From Legionella moravica DSM 19234 (lineage in GTDB: Bacteria; Pseudomonadota; Gammaproteobacteria; Legionellales; Legionellaceae): 64,000 nucleotides of DNA. Shown piece by piece: positions 38,199-47,375 of this stretch. Both the position numbers and the translations under genes were made by a program. The notes beneath the pieces were generated by a model that saw nothing but the letters and a program-made list of their open reading frames with translations, ran no database searches and was not told the origin of the DNA. Positions within the stretch are counted from its first letter, which is position 1, and each line of letters opens with the position of its first letter. The DNA is taken from positions 62,001-126,000 of the forward strand of contig NZ_KE383999.1 of assembly GCF_000423305.1 (NCBI RefSeq), read 5' to 3'.

Positions 38199-38680
38199 TT
38201 GGATTTGGCCGAGCTAAAAGATAGGGTGCCATTTGGTGTAGCGCTCAGTGTGGTAATCATTTCTTCTTTAATGGTGCTGAACACCATAGTAAAAGGAGTA
38301 ATGTCGCCTGAAGAGTGTATTATAATGGCGGGTGCTCCCTGGACAGGCTTGTTTCCCGTTTTAAGTGTTATAACTGTGTTTTTGGGGAAGTAATTAATTT
38401 TGAAAATTCCTTTATTTGAAACAGCTCTCCATTCAGTAGCGTCCTGAAGCTTTAGAATTTGATAGCTGGAACTATCGACTCGAAGCCCCATAGTACTGCT
38501 TTCCAATATTGCTTGCTGCTGAGCAAGACGTATCGTGTTTGCTAATTGTTCCGCTGCAAACTGGATACGCTTGCTTTCGCCAAAGTCACCATAAGCGATG
38601 AGGGCAAAACCTACAGTAATGCCTAAAATCACGATGACTATCAAAATCTCAATTAAGGTAAATCCTCGATTAGTGGTCAT
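38195..38680 (-). CDS. lspH: Type II secretion minor pseudopilin LspH (GspH)
   Basis: 161 residues from the ATG at 38680 (MTTNRG-FTLIEILIVIVILG). The frame continues upstream inside lspG, but only this start puts a short leader before the prepilin cleavage site. GspH-type features include SKRIQFAAEQLANTIRLAQQQAI and the C-terminal domain. It overlaps lspG by 11 bases. Confidence 0.92.
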   Translation of the reverse strand: MTTNRGFTLIEILIVIVILGITVGFALIAYGDFGESKRIQFAAEQLANTIRLAQQQAILESSTMGLRVDSSSYQILKLQDATEWRAVSNKGIFKINYFPKNTVITLKTGNKPVQGAPAIIIHSSGDITPFTMVFSTIKEEMITTLSATPNGTLSFSSAKSK

Positions 38681-39089
38681 CCCAGTTACCAATCTCCGCA
38701 TTGATACCTGTACCTCCAGGTTGTCCCTCTGCACCTAGTGTAAATACATCAACTTCTCCATGTTGTCCTGGATTCAAATACAGATAATCTCTACCCCATG
38801 GATCTTTAGGTACTGACTTAAGGTATTGTTTCCAGTTCGTAGGAGAAGGATTACTGGAGGGTTTTTCAACAAGAGCACTTAATCCCTGGTCTGTTGTTGG
38901 ATAAGAGCCATTATCCAGTTTATATAAATCCAGTGCATTTTGAATAGCCAGCACGTCCTGTTTTGCTTTTACTTTTCGTGCTTCATCAGGTCGTCCCATA
39001 ATTTTGGGAACAACAATTGAAGCAAGAATGCCTAAAATCACTACAACGACCATAATTTCAATCAAAGAAAAGCCTTTTTGCCGGTTCAT
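38670..39089 (-). CDS. lspG: Type II secretion major pseudopilin LspG (GspG)
   Basis: 139 residues from the ATG at 39089, which has GAGG upstream and gives the leader MNRQKG before FSLIEIMVVVVILGILAS. GspG features: GRPDEARKVKAKQDV, LDLYKLDNGSYPTTDQGLSAL, PWGRDYLYLNPG and a calcium-site-like end. It is the main subunit of the pseudopilus. Confidence 0.95.
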   Translation of the reverse strand: MNRQKGFSLIEIMVVVVILGILASIVVPKIMGRPDEARKVKAKQDVLAIQNALDLYKLDNGSYPTTDQGLSALVEKPSSNPSPTNWKQYLKSVPKDPWGRDYLYLNPGQHGEVDVFTLGAEGQPGGTGINAEIGNWDDH

Positions 39090-39164
39090 CACAGTTCCTC
39101 TTAAAATCAAATGTACCAGTATAACATGCTTCTGCTGACCTGATGAATAGATCATGAATCTCGA

Positions 39165-40364
39165 TCAGGTCACCAGTTGTTCCATAGAAAATATAGGCAA
39201 CAATGTTGCTAAAACAATAAATAATACGACGGCACCCATAAACAAAATTACCAAAGGCTCTAACAAAGTTAATGAGGTATCAATGAGCCGTTTTACTTCA
39301 TTATCCAAATGAGACGCAGCTCGTTCCATCATGCTTGAAAGCTGTCCACTTTTTTCTCCACTGGCAATCAAATGAATGGCCATTGGACTGATGTAATGAG
39401 TTTCTTTTAGTGCTTCGCTTATTCCGCTGCCTTCCCTGACTCGAAGTGTGGCAGTATTAAATGATTGCCGCATTACCACATTGGTTATCAGACTTGCAGA
39501 GACACGCATGGTTTCCAGCACACTAACTCCGGCAGCAAACAAAATGCCAAAGGTATGAATATAACGTGCAACGTTAATCGTTTTTACAAGATAAGAAATA
39601 ATAGGTAACTTCAGCAACAGTCGATGCCAGGCTGTTTTGATTTTGATATTGCTTAGACTTTTTTTGAAGCCTGCAAACAGGATTATTAAAGCCATTAAAG
39701 TATAGAGACCATAAGATTTAATGTAGTCACTAATGCGAATTAAAACCTCTGTCATTCCGGGCAGGGTTTGGCCGCTGCTGGTAAACACCTCGATTATTTT
39801 GGGTACAACAAAAGTGAGAAGAAAACTGATTATTGCAGTAGAAACGAGAATCATTAAGATAGGGTATATGAGAGCCTGCTGTACTTTTTGTCTGGTTTGC
39901 TGTTGGTTTTCAGTGTAATCCGCCAATTTTTCCAAAACCAAATCAAGGCGTCCGGTTTGTTCGCCTGAACCGACTGTTGCACGATACAACTCAGGAAAAG
40001 CATTAGGGTAATAGGACATCGCCTGAGCCAATCCATACCCTTCAAGAACCTTAGCACGAATACCTATTATGATTTCTCTTACTTTATCTTTTTCAGTTTG
40101 TTCGCTGACACCTCGTAATGATTCTTCTACAGGAATCCCTGCTGCTAGCAGTGTCGCTAATTGTCGGGTGAGAAGTGAGAGATCGGCAGCGGAAATTTTA
40201 CCTTTGGTATTTCCTGTACGTTGCTGTGCCAAAGCATGTACCTGAGTTGGGATTAAACCTTGTTCTCTTAATAATTGACGTGCGTGACGCTCCGAATCGG
40301 CCTCGATGATGCCCTTGTTAGCACTGCCATTTTTTTTTAGCGCTTGATATTGGTACGCGCCCAT
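39165..40364 (-). CDS. lspF: Type II secretion inner-membrane platform protein LspF (GspF)
   Basis: 399 residues. Begins MGAYQYQALKKNGSANKGIIEADS and carries two GspF repeats: the first with LARQLATLL-like LLTRQLATLLAAGIPVEESL, the second with FGILFAAGVSVLETMRVS, with three membrane segments (about residues 165-190, 215-235, 370-395). It couples the LspE ATPase to pseudopilus assembly. First gene of the lspFGHIJK operon, divergent from glnA with 98 bases between. Confidence 0.95.
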   Translation of the reverse strand: MGAYQYQALKKNGSANKGIIEADSERHARQLLREQGLIPTQVHALAQQRTGNTKGKISAADLSLLTRQLATLLAAGIPVEESLRGVSEQTEKDKVREIIIGIRAKVLEGYGLAQAMSYYPNAFPELYRATVGSGEQTGRLDLVLEKLADYTENQQQTRQKVQQALIYPILMILVSTAIISFLLTFVVPKIIEVFTSSGQTLPGMTEVLIRISDYIKSYGLYTLMALIILFAGFKKSLSNIKIKTAWHRLLLKLPIISYLVKTINVARYIHTFGILFAAGVSVLETMRVSASLITNVVMRQSFNTATLRVREGSGISEALKETHYISPMAIHLIASGEKSGQLSSMMERAASHLDNEVKRLIDTSLTLLEPLVILFMGAVVLFIVLATLLPIFSMEQLVT

Positions 40365-40462
40365 ATTAACTTTGATAAAGTAGAAAACTATAGAGTGTAA
40401 TCTATTGGGATTAATAAGTCACTTAAGGTAAACTACAATCGGACTATCCTGGAGACTAAAAG

Positions 40463-41872
40463 ATGAGTAAAAATGTAGTACTTACAGCAATAAAGGAACA
40501 TGATGCAAAATTTATTGATCTGAGATTTACTGATATACGGGGTAAAGAGCAACACATCACCTTACCTGTTTCAGCAATAGATGATGATTTTATCGAAAAT
40601 GGAAAAATGATTGATGGATCGTCCTTTGATGGATGGCAGAAAATTCACCAATCTGACTTGGCTCTGATGCCTGATTTAGATTCAATTAAGCTCGATCCTT
40701 TTTTCCAGGATAATACTTTATTTATACGATGCAACGTTGTCGATCCTCAGACTATGCTGGGTTATGATCGTTGTCCTCGTTCCATAGCTCAACGCGCTGA
40801 AGCGTATTTGCAATCTACCGGCCTTGCTGATGTAGTGAATTTTGGTCCAGAGCCTGAGTTTTTCCTCTTCGACAATGTTCGTTGGGAAACCAACATCAGT
40901 GGTTCTTTTTATTTTATTGATTCTGATGAAGCACACTGGAACTCCGGAAAAGAAATGGAAGGCGGTAATATTGGACACAGACCTGCTCTAAAGGGTGGCT
41001 ATTTTCCAGTTCCTCCGGTAGATTCTTCTCAAGATATTCGTTCGGCAATTTGTTTGACTTTAGAATCTTTAGGTACCGTTGTTGAAGCACATCATCATGA
41101 AGTGGCCACTGCAAACCAGTGTGAAGTCGCAACACGCTTTAATACTTTGACCCAAAAGGCAGACGAAATACAAATTTTAAAATACGTAATTCATAACGTA
41201 GCTCATAATTATGGCAAGACGGCTACGTTCATGCCTAAGCCTTTAGTGGGCGATAACGGTAGTGGTATGCACTGTCACCAATCTATAAGTAAAGATGGTG
41301 TTAATTTGTTTTCTGGTGACCAATATGCTGGTTTGTCTGACACTGCGCTCTACTACATTGGTGGTATTATTAAGCATGCTCGTGCATTAAACGCGTTTAC
41401 CAATCCTTCAACAAACAGTTATAAACGTTTGGTTCCAGGATTTGAAGCCCCGGTCTTGTTGGCGTATTCTGCCAGAAACCGTTCAGCAGCAATTCGCATA
41501 CCTCATGTCAATAATCCCAAGGCGCGCCGTATTGAAGTACGTTTCCCTGATCCAACAGCAAATCCTTATCTGGCATTCTCTGCTATGATGATGGCGGGTC
41601 TTGATGGCATCCAGAAGAAAATTCATCCTGGTCAACCTATGGATAAAGATCTTTATGATTTGCCGCCTGAGGAGCTTGTTGATGTTCCAACAGTATGCTC
41701 TTCTCTGGAGCAGGCGATGGAGCACCTGGAAGCAGATTATGAGTTTTTATTACATGGCGATGTGTTCAGCAGAGATTTTATCAACAACTACATTACCATG
41801 AAGAAAAAAGAAATCACTAAAATCAGAAGTTTAACTCATCCTTATGAATTTGAGCTATATTATAGTCTTTAA
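40463..41872 (+). CDS. glnA: Glutamine synthetase type I
   Basis: 469 residues; GGAG precedes the ATG. Signature regions: IDGSSFDGW, the Mg-site [19 protein letters not shown]-like [11 protein letters not shown], and [11 protein letters not shown]. Tyr398 in LYDLPPEE is the adenylylation site, so control by GlnE is likely. It joins ammonia to glutamate. No sigma-54 site was recognised in the 98-base divergent region with lspF, though this was by eye. Confidence 0.97.
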   Translation: MSKNVVLTAIKEHDAKFIDLRFTDIRGKEQHITLPVSAIDDDFIENGKMIDGSSFDGWQKIHQSDLALMPDLDSIKLDPFFQDNTLFIRCNVVDPQTMLGYDRCPRSIAQRAEAYLQSTGLADVVNFGPEPEFFLFDNVRWETNISGSFYFIDSDEAHWNSGKEMEGGNIGHRPALKGGYFPVPPVDSSQDIRSAICLTLESLGTVVEAHHHEVATANQCEVATRFNTLTQKADEIQILKYVIHNVAHNYGKTATFMPKPLVGDNGSGMHCHQSISKDGVNLFSGDQYAGLSDTALYYIGGIIKHARALNAFTNPSTNSYKRLVPGFEAPVLLAYSARNRSAAIRIPHVNNPKARRIEVRFPDPTANPYLAFSAMMMAGLDGIQKKIHPGQPMDKDLYDLPPEELVDVPTVCSSLEQAMEHLEADYEFLLHGDVFSRDFINNYITMKKKEITKIRSLTHPYEFELYYSL

Positions 41873-41883
41873 GGAATGCATTA

Positions 41884-42462
41884 ATGAAAAAACTACTTCT
41901 GGCTGTTTCATGCATGGTACTGATTTGCGCTTCCTATGCGCAAATTTACAAATGGACTGACAGTCAGGGTGTAGTGCATTTTAGTGATAGACCTCATCCA
42001 GGTTCTGAACAATTAAAGATCCCGGATACTCAAAGCTATACACCACCTGTGAAGCCATCAGGTGGTGATACTCAAAATCAAGACAAAAACGATACAACCA
42101 CATCCGAAGAACATAAATATACTAAAATAGGGATCATTCAACCTCTTAACGAGGCAACCATTCGTAACAATCAAGGTTATGTCGTTGTCGCCGTTGAATT
42201 AGAACCCACTCTGGCGCAGGGTGATAGTGTGCAAATCATTTTTGATGGCGCTCCCATGGGAGAACCTCAGCAGAACCTACTGTTTCAATTAAACGGAATC
42301 TATAGAGGGAAACATACCTTAGCGGTTCAAGTAATAAACTCTGAGGGTGAGGTGCTTCTGACCAGTGACACTATTACCATTTTTATGCACAGACCTCGAG
42401 TTGGTATGGTTCAGGGAATGAAGAAAACTCATTTCAATCGTCTGGCACAGCAAAGCAATTAA
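41884..42462 (+). CDS. DUF4124-domain periplasmic protein
   Basis: 192 residues, 11 bases after glnA. A signal peptide ends near residue 19 (ICASYA), followed at once by the DUF4124 motif IYKWTDSQGVVHFSDRPHPG. A Pro/Gly/Asn linker leads to a C-terminal beta-rich part (TIRNNQGYVVVAVELEP ... GKHTLAVQVINSEGEVLL) resembling an Ig-like fold. A DUF4124 gene after glnA recurs in gamma-proteobacteria. Function unknown. Confidence 0.88.
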   Translation: MKKLLLAVSCMVLICASYAQIYKWTDSQGVVHFSDRPHPGSEQLKIPDTQSYTPPVKPSGGDTQNQDKNDTTTSEEHKYTKIGIIQPLNEATIRNNQGYVVVAVELEPTLAQGDSVQIIFDGAPMGEPQQNLLFQLNGIYRGKHTLAVQVINSEGEVLLTSDTITIFMHRPRVGMVQGMKKTHFNRLAQQSN

Positions 42463-42594
42463 CAAATGGTATCCGCATCGTTTATAGAGTTAATTCGTTA
42501 AATCTCCGCGTTAAGTTTATTTCCATCTTGGCGTTTGTTTTAAATACTGATAGATTATGTGTCGATTTAATTGCTACCCATAGGTATCCATTTC

Positions 42595-43368
42595 ATGTTT
42601 ACTCTCTTGTCACCTGCAAAAAAATTATTGCCTGTCTCCAAACCTTATAACAATGACACGACAGAGCCTTTGTTAATCAAAAATGCCCTAAAACTGGCTA
42701 AAATTATGCAATCTAAATCCATTGAGGATATTGCACAATTAATGGATTTATCAAAGGATCTCGCTGTTTTGAATTATGATCGATATCAACAGTTTCACTT
42801 TAAAGACGTTTCTGTCTTGCAATCTTATCCTGCGATTTATTTATTTCAGGGGGATGTATACCAAGGGCTCCAGGCCAATACCTGGATGAATGAAGACATT
42901 GACTATGCACAATCTCATTTGGGAATTCTATCCGGTCTTTATGGACTTTTAAGGCCTCTGGATAGAATTCAACCCTACAGACTTGAAATGGGGGTTCGCC
43001 TGGAAAATCCTAAAGGCAATAATCTCTATGAGTTTTGGCGTGAGCCGATTACCAAGGCATTAAACGAAGAACTAGCCTCTCAAGCGAACCCTGTTCTTAT
43101 TAATCTGGCATCCACTGAATATTTTAAAGCAGTGGATCTCAAAAATATAAAATACCCCATTATCACAATAAATTTTTATGAACATAAGAATAACGTAACA
43201 AAAATGATTGGTATTTATGCTAAAAAAGCTCGAGGGCTGATGGCGAAATACCTGATGCAGAATAAAGTAGATACTTTAGAACAGATTAAGAATTTTTCTG
43301 ATTCAGGATACAGATTTAATGAGCAATCTTCTTCAGAACATCATTTGGATTTCATTAGAGACTGTTGA
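42595..43368 (+). CDS. yaaA: Peroxide stress protein YaaA
   Basis: 257 residues from the ATG at 42595 (MFTLLSPAKKL), the natural start by alignment to the family (about 258 residues). Family text: LSPAKKL, YQGLQANTW, LSGLYGLLRPLDRIQPYRLEMG, NLASTEYFKAV and YAKKARGLMAKYLM. E. coli YaaA lowers intracellular iron damage under peroxide stress and binds DNA. The stop TGA and the last codons (RDC) lie in a family-B repeat end, so the C-terminus appears rewritten by the element compared with E. coli. Confidence 0.93.
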   Translation: MFTLLSPAKKLLPVSKPYNNDTTEPLLIKNALKLAKIMQSKSIEDIAQLMDLSKDLAVLNYDRYQQFHFKDVSVLQSYPAIYLFQGDVYQGLQANTWMNEDIDYAQSHLGILSGLYGLLRPLDRIQPYRLEMGVRLENPKGNNLYEFWREPITKALNEELASQANPVLINLASTEYFKAVDLKNIKYPIITINFYEHKNNVTKMIGIYAKKARGLMAKYLMQNKVDTLEQIKNFSDSGYRFNEQSSSEHHLDFIRDC

Positions 43369-43444
43369 TGTTTCATTCTTTTCAGGCCAGCTTCCCGTGA
43401 ACATGTCACGGGACATCTAAACCTGAACTGTCAACAGATCCTGG
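43355..43444. repeat. MITE-like palindromic repeat, family B, short copy
   Basis: Left end TTAGAGACTGTTGATGTTTCA and right end CCTGAACTGTCAACAGATCC are related to the two ends of the element at 62991-63156. Inside is the hairpin TCCCGTGAACATGTCACGGGA. About 90 bases long, so a shortened version. The left end overlaps the 3' end of yaaA and contains its stop. Confidence 0.65.
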
Positions 43445-43535
43445 AGGTTAGCTATTAAATGAATGATACCAATGTTTCTGAACGGTTGCATTAAAATAGT
43501 TAATACAGCCTCACCCTGGTAGTTAAGAGAAATTT

Positions 43536-44435
43536 ATGTGGAATTTAGAAAGCCGAATTCATCGATTAAACCATTTTCCAGATAATGGGGTAGTGTGTTA
43601 TGCGAAACGGGATGATGAATTAGGATGTGGTATCAGCGGGTCAAAAATTCGCAAATACTCCAGCTTAATGCCTTATTTAATTAATAAAGGGATTAAGCAT
43701 TTGATCATTATCGCAGGTCCTCAGTCTAATAATTTGCTTTCAGCGCTTCAATTAGCTCGAGAACACCAATTGAAAGTTACCGCATTTTTAATTAAACCCA
43801 GAAATGCGGAGATCCAGGGTAATTTTAAATTGAGTCGTTTATTTCTTGAGGAGCAGGAAATTATCTGGGTGACTCGGGAGGATTGGCCACACGTTCAAGA
43901 GCAGGCTAATCATTACTTGAATGAACTTAAGGAACCTGGATTTGTATTGACCGAAGGGGCCAGCGTTCCTGAAGCCATGGTTGGTGCGTTGAGTATTGCT
44001 GCAGATATAATTCGTAATGAGCAATCATCTGGCGTTATTTTTCAACATGTTTTTGTAGATGCAGGTACGGGTTTTTCAGCTGCTGCTTTAATTAAAGGCA
44101 TGGCCGAACGAAACCATCAGGCATCGATTCATGTGCTTTTGTTAGCTGATGACGAGCACACATTCAGATTGAAACTGAAGAATTGGATAGGGGAAGTACC
44201 CCCTCAAGTGTATTGTTTCTATCCGGAAACAGCGAAATCATTTGGTTCTGTAAATCAGGTGATTAAACATGAAATCAGAAGATTGGCTCGAGAAGAGGGG
44301 ATACTGGCTGATCCCATCTATTCTGCAAAATTATTTCATTCAGCGAGAATGTATATCAAGAATAACAACTTGAAAGGTAATGTTTTGATTATTCATTCTG
44401 GTGGCATTTTAACGATGGCTGGATTTGAGTTGTAG
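43536..44435 (+). CDS. PLP-dependent enzyme, ACC deaminase/D-cysteine desulfhydrase family
   Basis: 299 residues. The pyridoxal-phosphate lysine lies in GSKIRKY near residue 39, after the AKRDDELG motif. GPQSNNLLSALQLAREH is the substrate-binding SNH-like region (Asn-Asn here instead of Asn-His), VDAGTGFSAAALIKGM the phosphate-binding loop, and IHSGG near the C-terminus. Members deaminate aminocyclopropane carboxylate or desulfhydrate D-cysteine; from sequence the substrate is open. It is shorter than typical members (about 330). Confidence 0.8.
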   Translation: MWNLESRIHRLNHFPDNGVVCYAKRDDELGCGISGSKIRKYSSLMPYLINKGIKHLIIIAGPQSNNLLSALQLAREHQLKVTAFLIKPRNAEIQGNFKLSRLFLEEQEIIWVTREDWPHVQEQANHYLNELKEPGFVLTEGASVPEAMVGALSIAADIIRNEQSSGVIFQHVFVDAGTGFSAAALIKGMAERNHQASIHVLLLADDEHTFRLKLKNWIGEVPPQVYCFYPETAKSFGSVNQVIKHEIRRLAREEGILADPIYSAKLFHSARMYIKNNNLKGNVLIIHSGGILTMAGFEL

Positions 44436-44456
44436 TGCTTTGAATGATTTAGATTG

Positions 44457-44479
44457 TCCTTCTCCCTTAAGGAGAAGGA
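44457..44479 (+). terminator. Possible terminator hairpin after the PLP enzyme gene
   Basis: TCCTTCTCC pairs perfectly with GGAGAAGGA across a five-base loop, 21 bases past the stop codon. It lacks a T run, so it may be only a palindromic repeat. Confidence 0.35.
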
Positions 44480-44684
44480 GATTCTTACAAAACTAAAAAA
44501 GAAACAGGGATTATTTTGCCAAGAAAGACTCAAGGCTAAATGGAAGTTCAATTGTTGATCACCTTGCATTTTGAAATCAACTTCACAGGTTTCAGAGTGA
44601 TGAAATTTCCAAATATACTGAGAAGGTTCTACATTCATGCCTCAACTTTTTGTATTTAAAATCACAATAATTCCTCTTCACCCC

Positions 44685-44712
44685 CTTGAAATTTAATAAT
44701 ATACCCTTATAT
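44685..44712 (+). promoter_or_regulatory. Heat-shock (sigma-32-like) promoter of htpG
   Basis: CTTGAAA (44685-44691), preceded by CCCC, then a 12-base spacer and CCCTTATAT (44704-44712). This fits the sigma-32 pattern CTTGAAA-N13-CCCCATNT well, 42 bases before the htpG start, and htpG is a classic RpoH target. Confidence 0.65.
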
Positions 44713-44753
44713 GAATCTCATTGTTTCGTTAATGAGTAACAGGAGATCGGATA

Positions 44754-46643
44754 ATGGTTAGTAAACAACAAACAATGGGATTTCAAACTGAAGTAAAGCA
44801 AATGCTGCATTTGGTAGTCCATTCATTATACAGCAACAAAGAAATTTTCCTCAGAGAGTTAATATCAAATTCCTCTGACGCATTGGATAAATTACGCTTT
44901 CTAGCTCTTTCTGACAGCACCTTGTTTGAAAATGATTCCGATTTAAAAATTACAATTCAGGTTAATGAAAAACTTAAAACCATTACGATCAGCGATAATG
45001 GAATCGGTATGAGCTGGGATGAGGCTGTTGAGAACCTGGGTACTATAGCCAAATCGGGTACTAAAGAATTTATGAGTCGGTTAACTGGTGAGCAATCTAA
45101 AGACTCTCAATTAATTGGCCAATTTGGAGTGGGTTTTTACTCTGCATTTATAGTAGCGGATAAGGTAACCGTTAAAAGCAGACGTGCTGGCATGAAGCCA
45201 GAAGAAGGGATTGTCTGGGAGTCCACTGGTGATGGTGAGTTTACCATTGGCTATGAAAAGAAAGCATCTCGTGGGACAGAAATAACCCTTCATGTGAAAG
45301 ATGAGAATGATGAGTTTCTCAGTAATTGGAGAATTCGTAGCATAATCAGTAAGTATTCTGATCATATTTGCTGGCCTATAGAGATGAAAAAAATCTCCGA
45401 TGAAGACAATGAATCCAAAGAGTCCAAAGAATCCAGCGAATTTGAAACGGTAAATAAAGCAACTGCATTATGGACTATGCAAAAGCCGGACATTAGTGAT
45501 GAAGAGTATAAAACGCTCTACAAGCACATTTCACACGATTATATGGATCCCCTTTCCTGGTCTCATAACCATGTAGAAGGGAAGCATGAATACATTACAT
45601 TGCTTTATATACCAAGTCATGCCCCTTATGATTTATGGCAACATGAAGTAAAGCATGGATTAAAACTGTACGTTAAACGTGTTTTTATAATGGATGATGC
45701 AACCCAGTTTTTACCCAGATATTTACGATTTGTTAAAGGTATTGTAGATGCCAGTGATTTACCTCTTAATGTATCTCGAGAAATCTTACAGGATAATAAA
45801 CAGGTTGAAAGCATTCGTGCCGCATGTACCAAACGTATTTTATCCATGTTAGAAAAAATGAGTGCAAACGATAAGGAAACCTACCAAAAATTTTGGGATG
45901 AATTTGGCTTGGTACTTAAAGAGGGACCGGTAGAAGATTTTTCTAATAAGGAAGCAATTTCCAAGTTATTACGTTTTGCTACAACAACGAGCGGATCCGA
46001 GAAGCAAGATGTCTCTTTAGAAGAGTACGTAAGCAGGATGAAGGAAGGCCAGGATAAAATCTATTATATTACCGCATCCAGTTATAATGCTGCGAAAAAT
46101 AGTCCTCACCTCGAAATATTCAAGAAGAAGGGCATCGAAGTACTGTTGTTAAGCGATAAAATCGATGAGTGGCTTGTAGGGTACATGAATGAGTTTGCAG
46201 GGAAAAAACTGCAATCCATATCCAAGGGTAAAGTTGAATTCAATGATGATGAATCAGCCGAACAGATTAAAGAACAGGAAAAAACTTTAGAGCCAGTAAT
46301 AAAACACATCAAAACCATTTTGAATGAGCGTGTAAAAGATGTATTAATTACCAATCGATTAACTGACTCTCCTGCATGCATTATTGCGGATGAACAGGAT
46401 ATGGGCTTGGAAATGCAACGGATTTTGCAGGCGGCAGGTCAGCAAGTTCCGGTCAGCAAACCTATTTTCGAAATTAATCCAGAGCATGCCCTGATTAAAC
46501 GTCTGCATGATATTCAGGATGACAGCCAATTTGAATTATGGGTGACCATGCTGTTTGAACAGGCTGTTTTAGCTGAAGGCGGTCAATTGGATAATCCTGC
46601 TGATTTCGTCAATAGAGTGAATAAGCTTCTGGTTTCCTCGTAA
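44754..46643 (+). CDS. htpG: Molecular chaperone HtpG (Hsp90)
   Basis: 629 residues, standard length. The GHKL ATP-binding motifs are intact: [22 protein letters not shown] and [12 protein letters not shown]. An acidic linker (about residues 218-230, [15 protein letters not shown]) precedes the middle domain with [25 protein letters not shown] and [10 protein letters not shown]; the C-terminal dimerisation domain ends near FVNRVNKLL. Cytosolic Hsp90. AGGAG lies before the start. Confidence 0.98.
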   Translation: MVSKQQTMGFQTEVKQMLHLVVHSLYSNKEIFLRELISNSSDALDKLRFLALSDSTLFENDSDLKITIQVNEKLKTITISDNGIGMSWDEAVENLGTIAKSGTKEFMSRLTGEQSKDSQLIGQFGVGFYSAFIVADKVTVKSRRAGMKPEEGIVWESTGDGEFTIGYEKKASRGTEITLHVKDENDEFLSNWRIRSIISKYSDHICWPIEMKKISDEDNESKESKESSEFETVNKATALWTMQKPDISDEEYKTLYKHISHDYMDPLSWSHNHVEGKHEYITLLYIPSHAPYDLWQHEVKHGLKLYVKRVFIMDDATQFLPRYLRFVKGIVDASDLPLNVSREILQDNKQVESIRAACTKRILSMLEKMSANDKETYQKFWDEFGLVLKEGPVEDFSNKEAISKLLRFATTTSGSEKQDVSLEEYVSRMKEGQDKIYYITASSYNAAKNSPHLEIFKKKGIEVLLLSDKIDEWLVGYMNEFAGKKLQSISKGKVEFNDDESAEQIKEQEKTLEPVIKHIKTILNERVKDVLITNRLTDSPACIIADEQDMGLEMQRILQAAGQQVPVSKPIFEINPEHALIKRLHDIQDDSQFELWVTMLFEQAVLAEGGQLDNPADFVNRVNKLLVSS

Positions 46644-46735
46644 GGACTTTCAGCCATTTTTATATAACCTCTTGTGGGGCTGCATGTACGAAAAGAGCCT
46701 CACATTCTTACCTCTCATCCTGGCGAAAGCGGGGA

Positions 46736-46788
46736 CTTCCAATTAGCCTTAAATTTTTCGTCAAGAACAACTTAAGGCTAATTGGAAG
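46736..46788. repeat. Perfect 17-bp inverted repeat
   Basis: CTTCCAATTAGCCTTAA (46736-46752) is the exact reverse complement of the sequence at 46772-46788, with a 19-base loop. Flanks repeat GCGGGGA on both sides (46729-46735 and 46790-46796). No T run, and 93 bases from the htpG stop, so it looks more like a mobile or dispersed repeat than a terminator. Confidence 0.6.
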
Positions 46789-46904
46789 AGCGGGGATGCA
46801 CTTGAAAAAAATTATCTTTCAGAGCTTATTGGCACAATTCATGTCTATTTTGAATGTTGAGGTATGGCACTGACATCAGTGTTGTATTTCTATCCTGGAT
46901 TTTA

Positions 46905-46935
46905 AACAAAAAAAAGGCTCGTTAAACGAGCCTGT
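46905..46935 (-). terminator. Rho-independent terminator of fis
   Basis: On the minus strand AGGCTCGTT pairs with AACGAGCCT around a one-base loop (effectively a tighter stem with a small loop), followed directly by eight T residues. It lies 20 bases past the fis stop. Confidence 0.9.
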
Positions 46936-46952
46936 TACGAATAAAGTAACTC

Positions 46953-47249
46953 TTATTCGTCTGTCAAGCGAAAATACTTGGTGCCGAAATAACGTTGTAG
47001 TTTCTTCCTGATCGTACCACGGCTGATACCCAACATCTTAGCAGCCTGCAATTGATTGCCACGGCGTTTTTCCATAACAGCCTGAAGTAAAGGAGGCTCA
47101 ACTTCTGACAATATCATGTCATAAAGATCATCAATTGATTTTGTTTTATTTTCGGCAAGAAAGCGAGTGACCAAACTGTACACTAAATCTTGTAAACCTT
47201 GTTCTTGTTTGGTGCTTTGAGTAGTCGCTTGTGTATCAATGACATTCAT
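46953..47249 (-). CDS. fis: Fis-family DNA-binding protein
   Basis: 98 residues, as E. coli Fis. The C-terminal helix-turn-helix (QLQAAKMLGISRGTIRKKLQRYF) is near-canonical; the N-terminal part carries the helical dimer core (LQDLVYSLVTRFLAENKT, DLYDMILSEVEPPLLQAVMEK). It bends and organises DNA and regulates stable RNA and virulence genes. L. pneumophila has three Fis proteins; this one, next to lpxB, would be one of them. It is monocistronic with its own terminator. Confidence 0.95.
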   Translation of the reverse strand: MNVIDTQATTQSTKQEQGLQDLVYSLVTRFLAENKTKSIDDLYDMILSEVEPPLLQAVMEKRRGNQLQAAKMLGISRGTIRKKLQRYFGTKYFRLTDE

Positions 47250-47375
47250 CTTAACTTCCTTATTATTAATTAAATCATACAGTCCAATAGCTTACACGTA
47301 TTAATGAAAGCAAAATTAATTGTACATGAAGGTTAATTGATTATCTAGATTTTCTAGCGAAAACTCTGCATTTTA

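Larger units (their letters stand above)
44436..44753. other. Intergenic region before htpG
   Basis: 318 bases. It holds a hairpin at 44457-44479 just after the PLP gene and the heat-shock-like promoter at 44685-44712. A short minus-strand frame near 44393-44638 overlaps the PLP gene end and is not convincing as a gene. Confidence 0.6.
46644..46952. other. Intergenic region between htpG and fis
   Basis: 309 bases between the convergent htpG and fis. It holds a perfect 17-bp inverted repeat (46736-46788) and the fis terminator (46905-46935). No gene seen. Confidence 0.6.

Noticed and set aside
38681-38734. Longer start for lspH
   Set aside because: It would put 18 extra residues before the prepilin leader inside lspG; a short leader ending in Gly is required for prepilin peptidase.
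44393-44638. Minus-strand frame of 81 codons starting MNVEPSQYIW before htpG
   Set aside because: It overlaps the end of the PLP-enzyme gene and the hairpin there, has a low-complexity C-terminal half and no ribosome site. Possibly a remnant in its first half, but not supportable as a gene.
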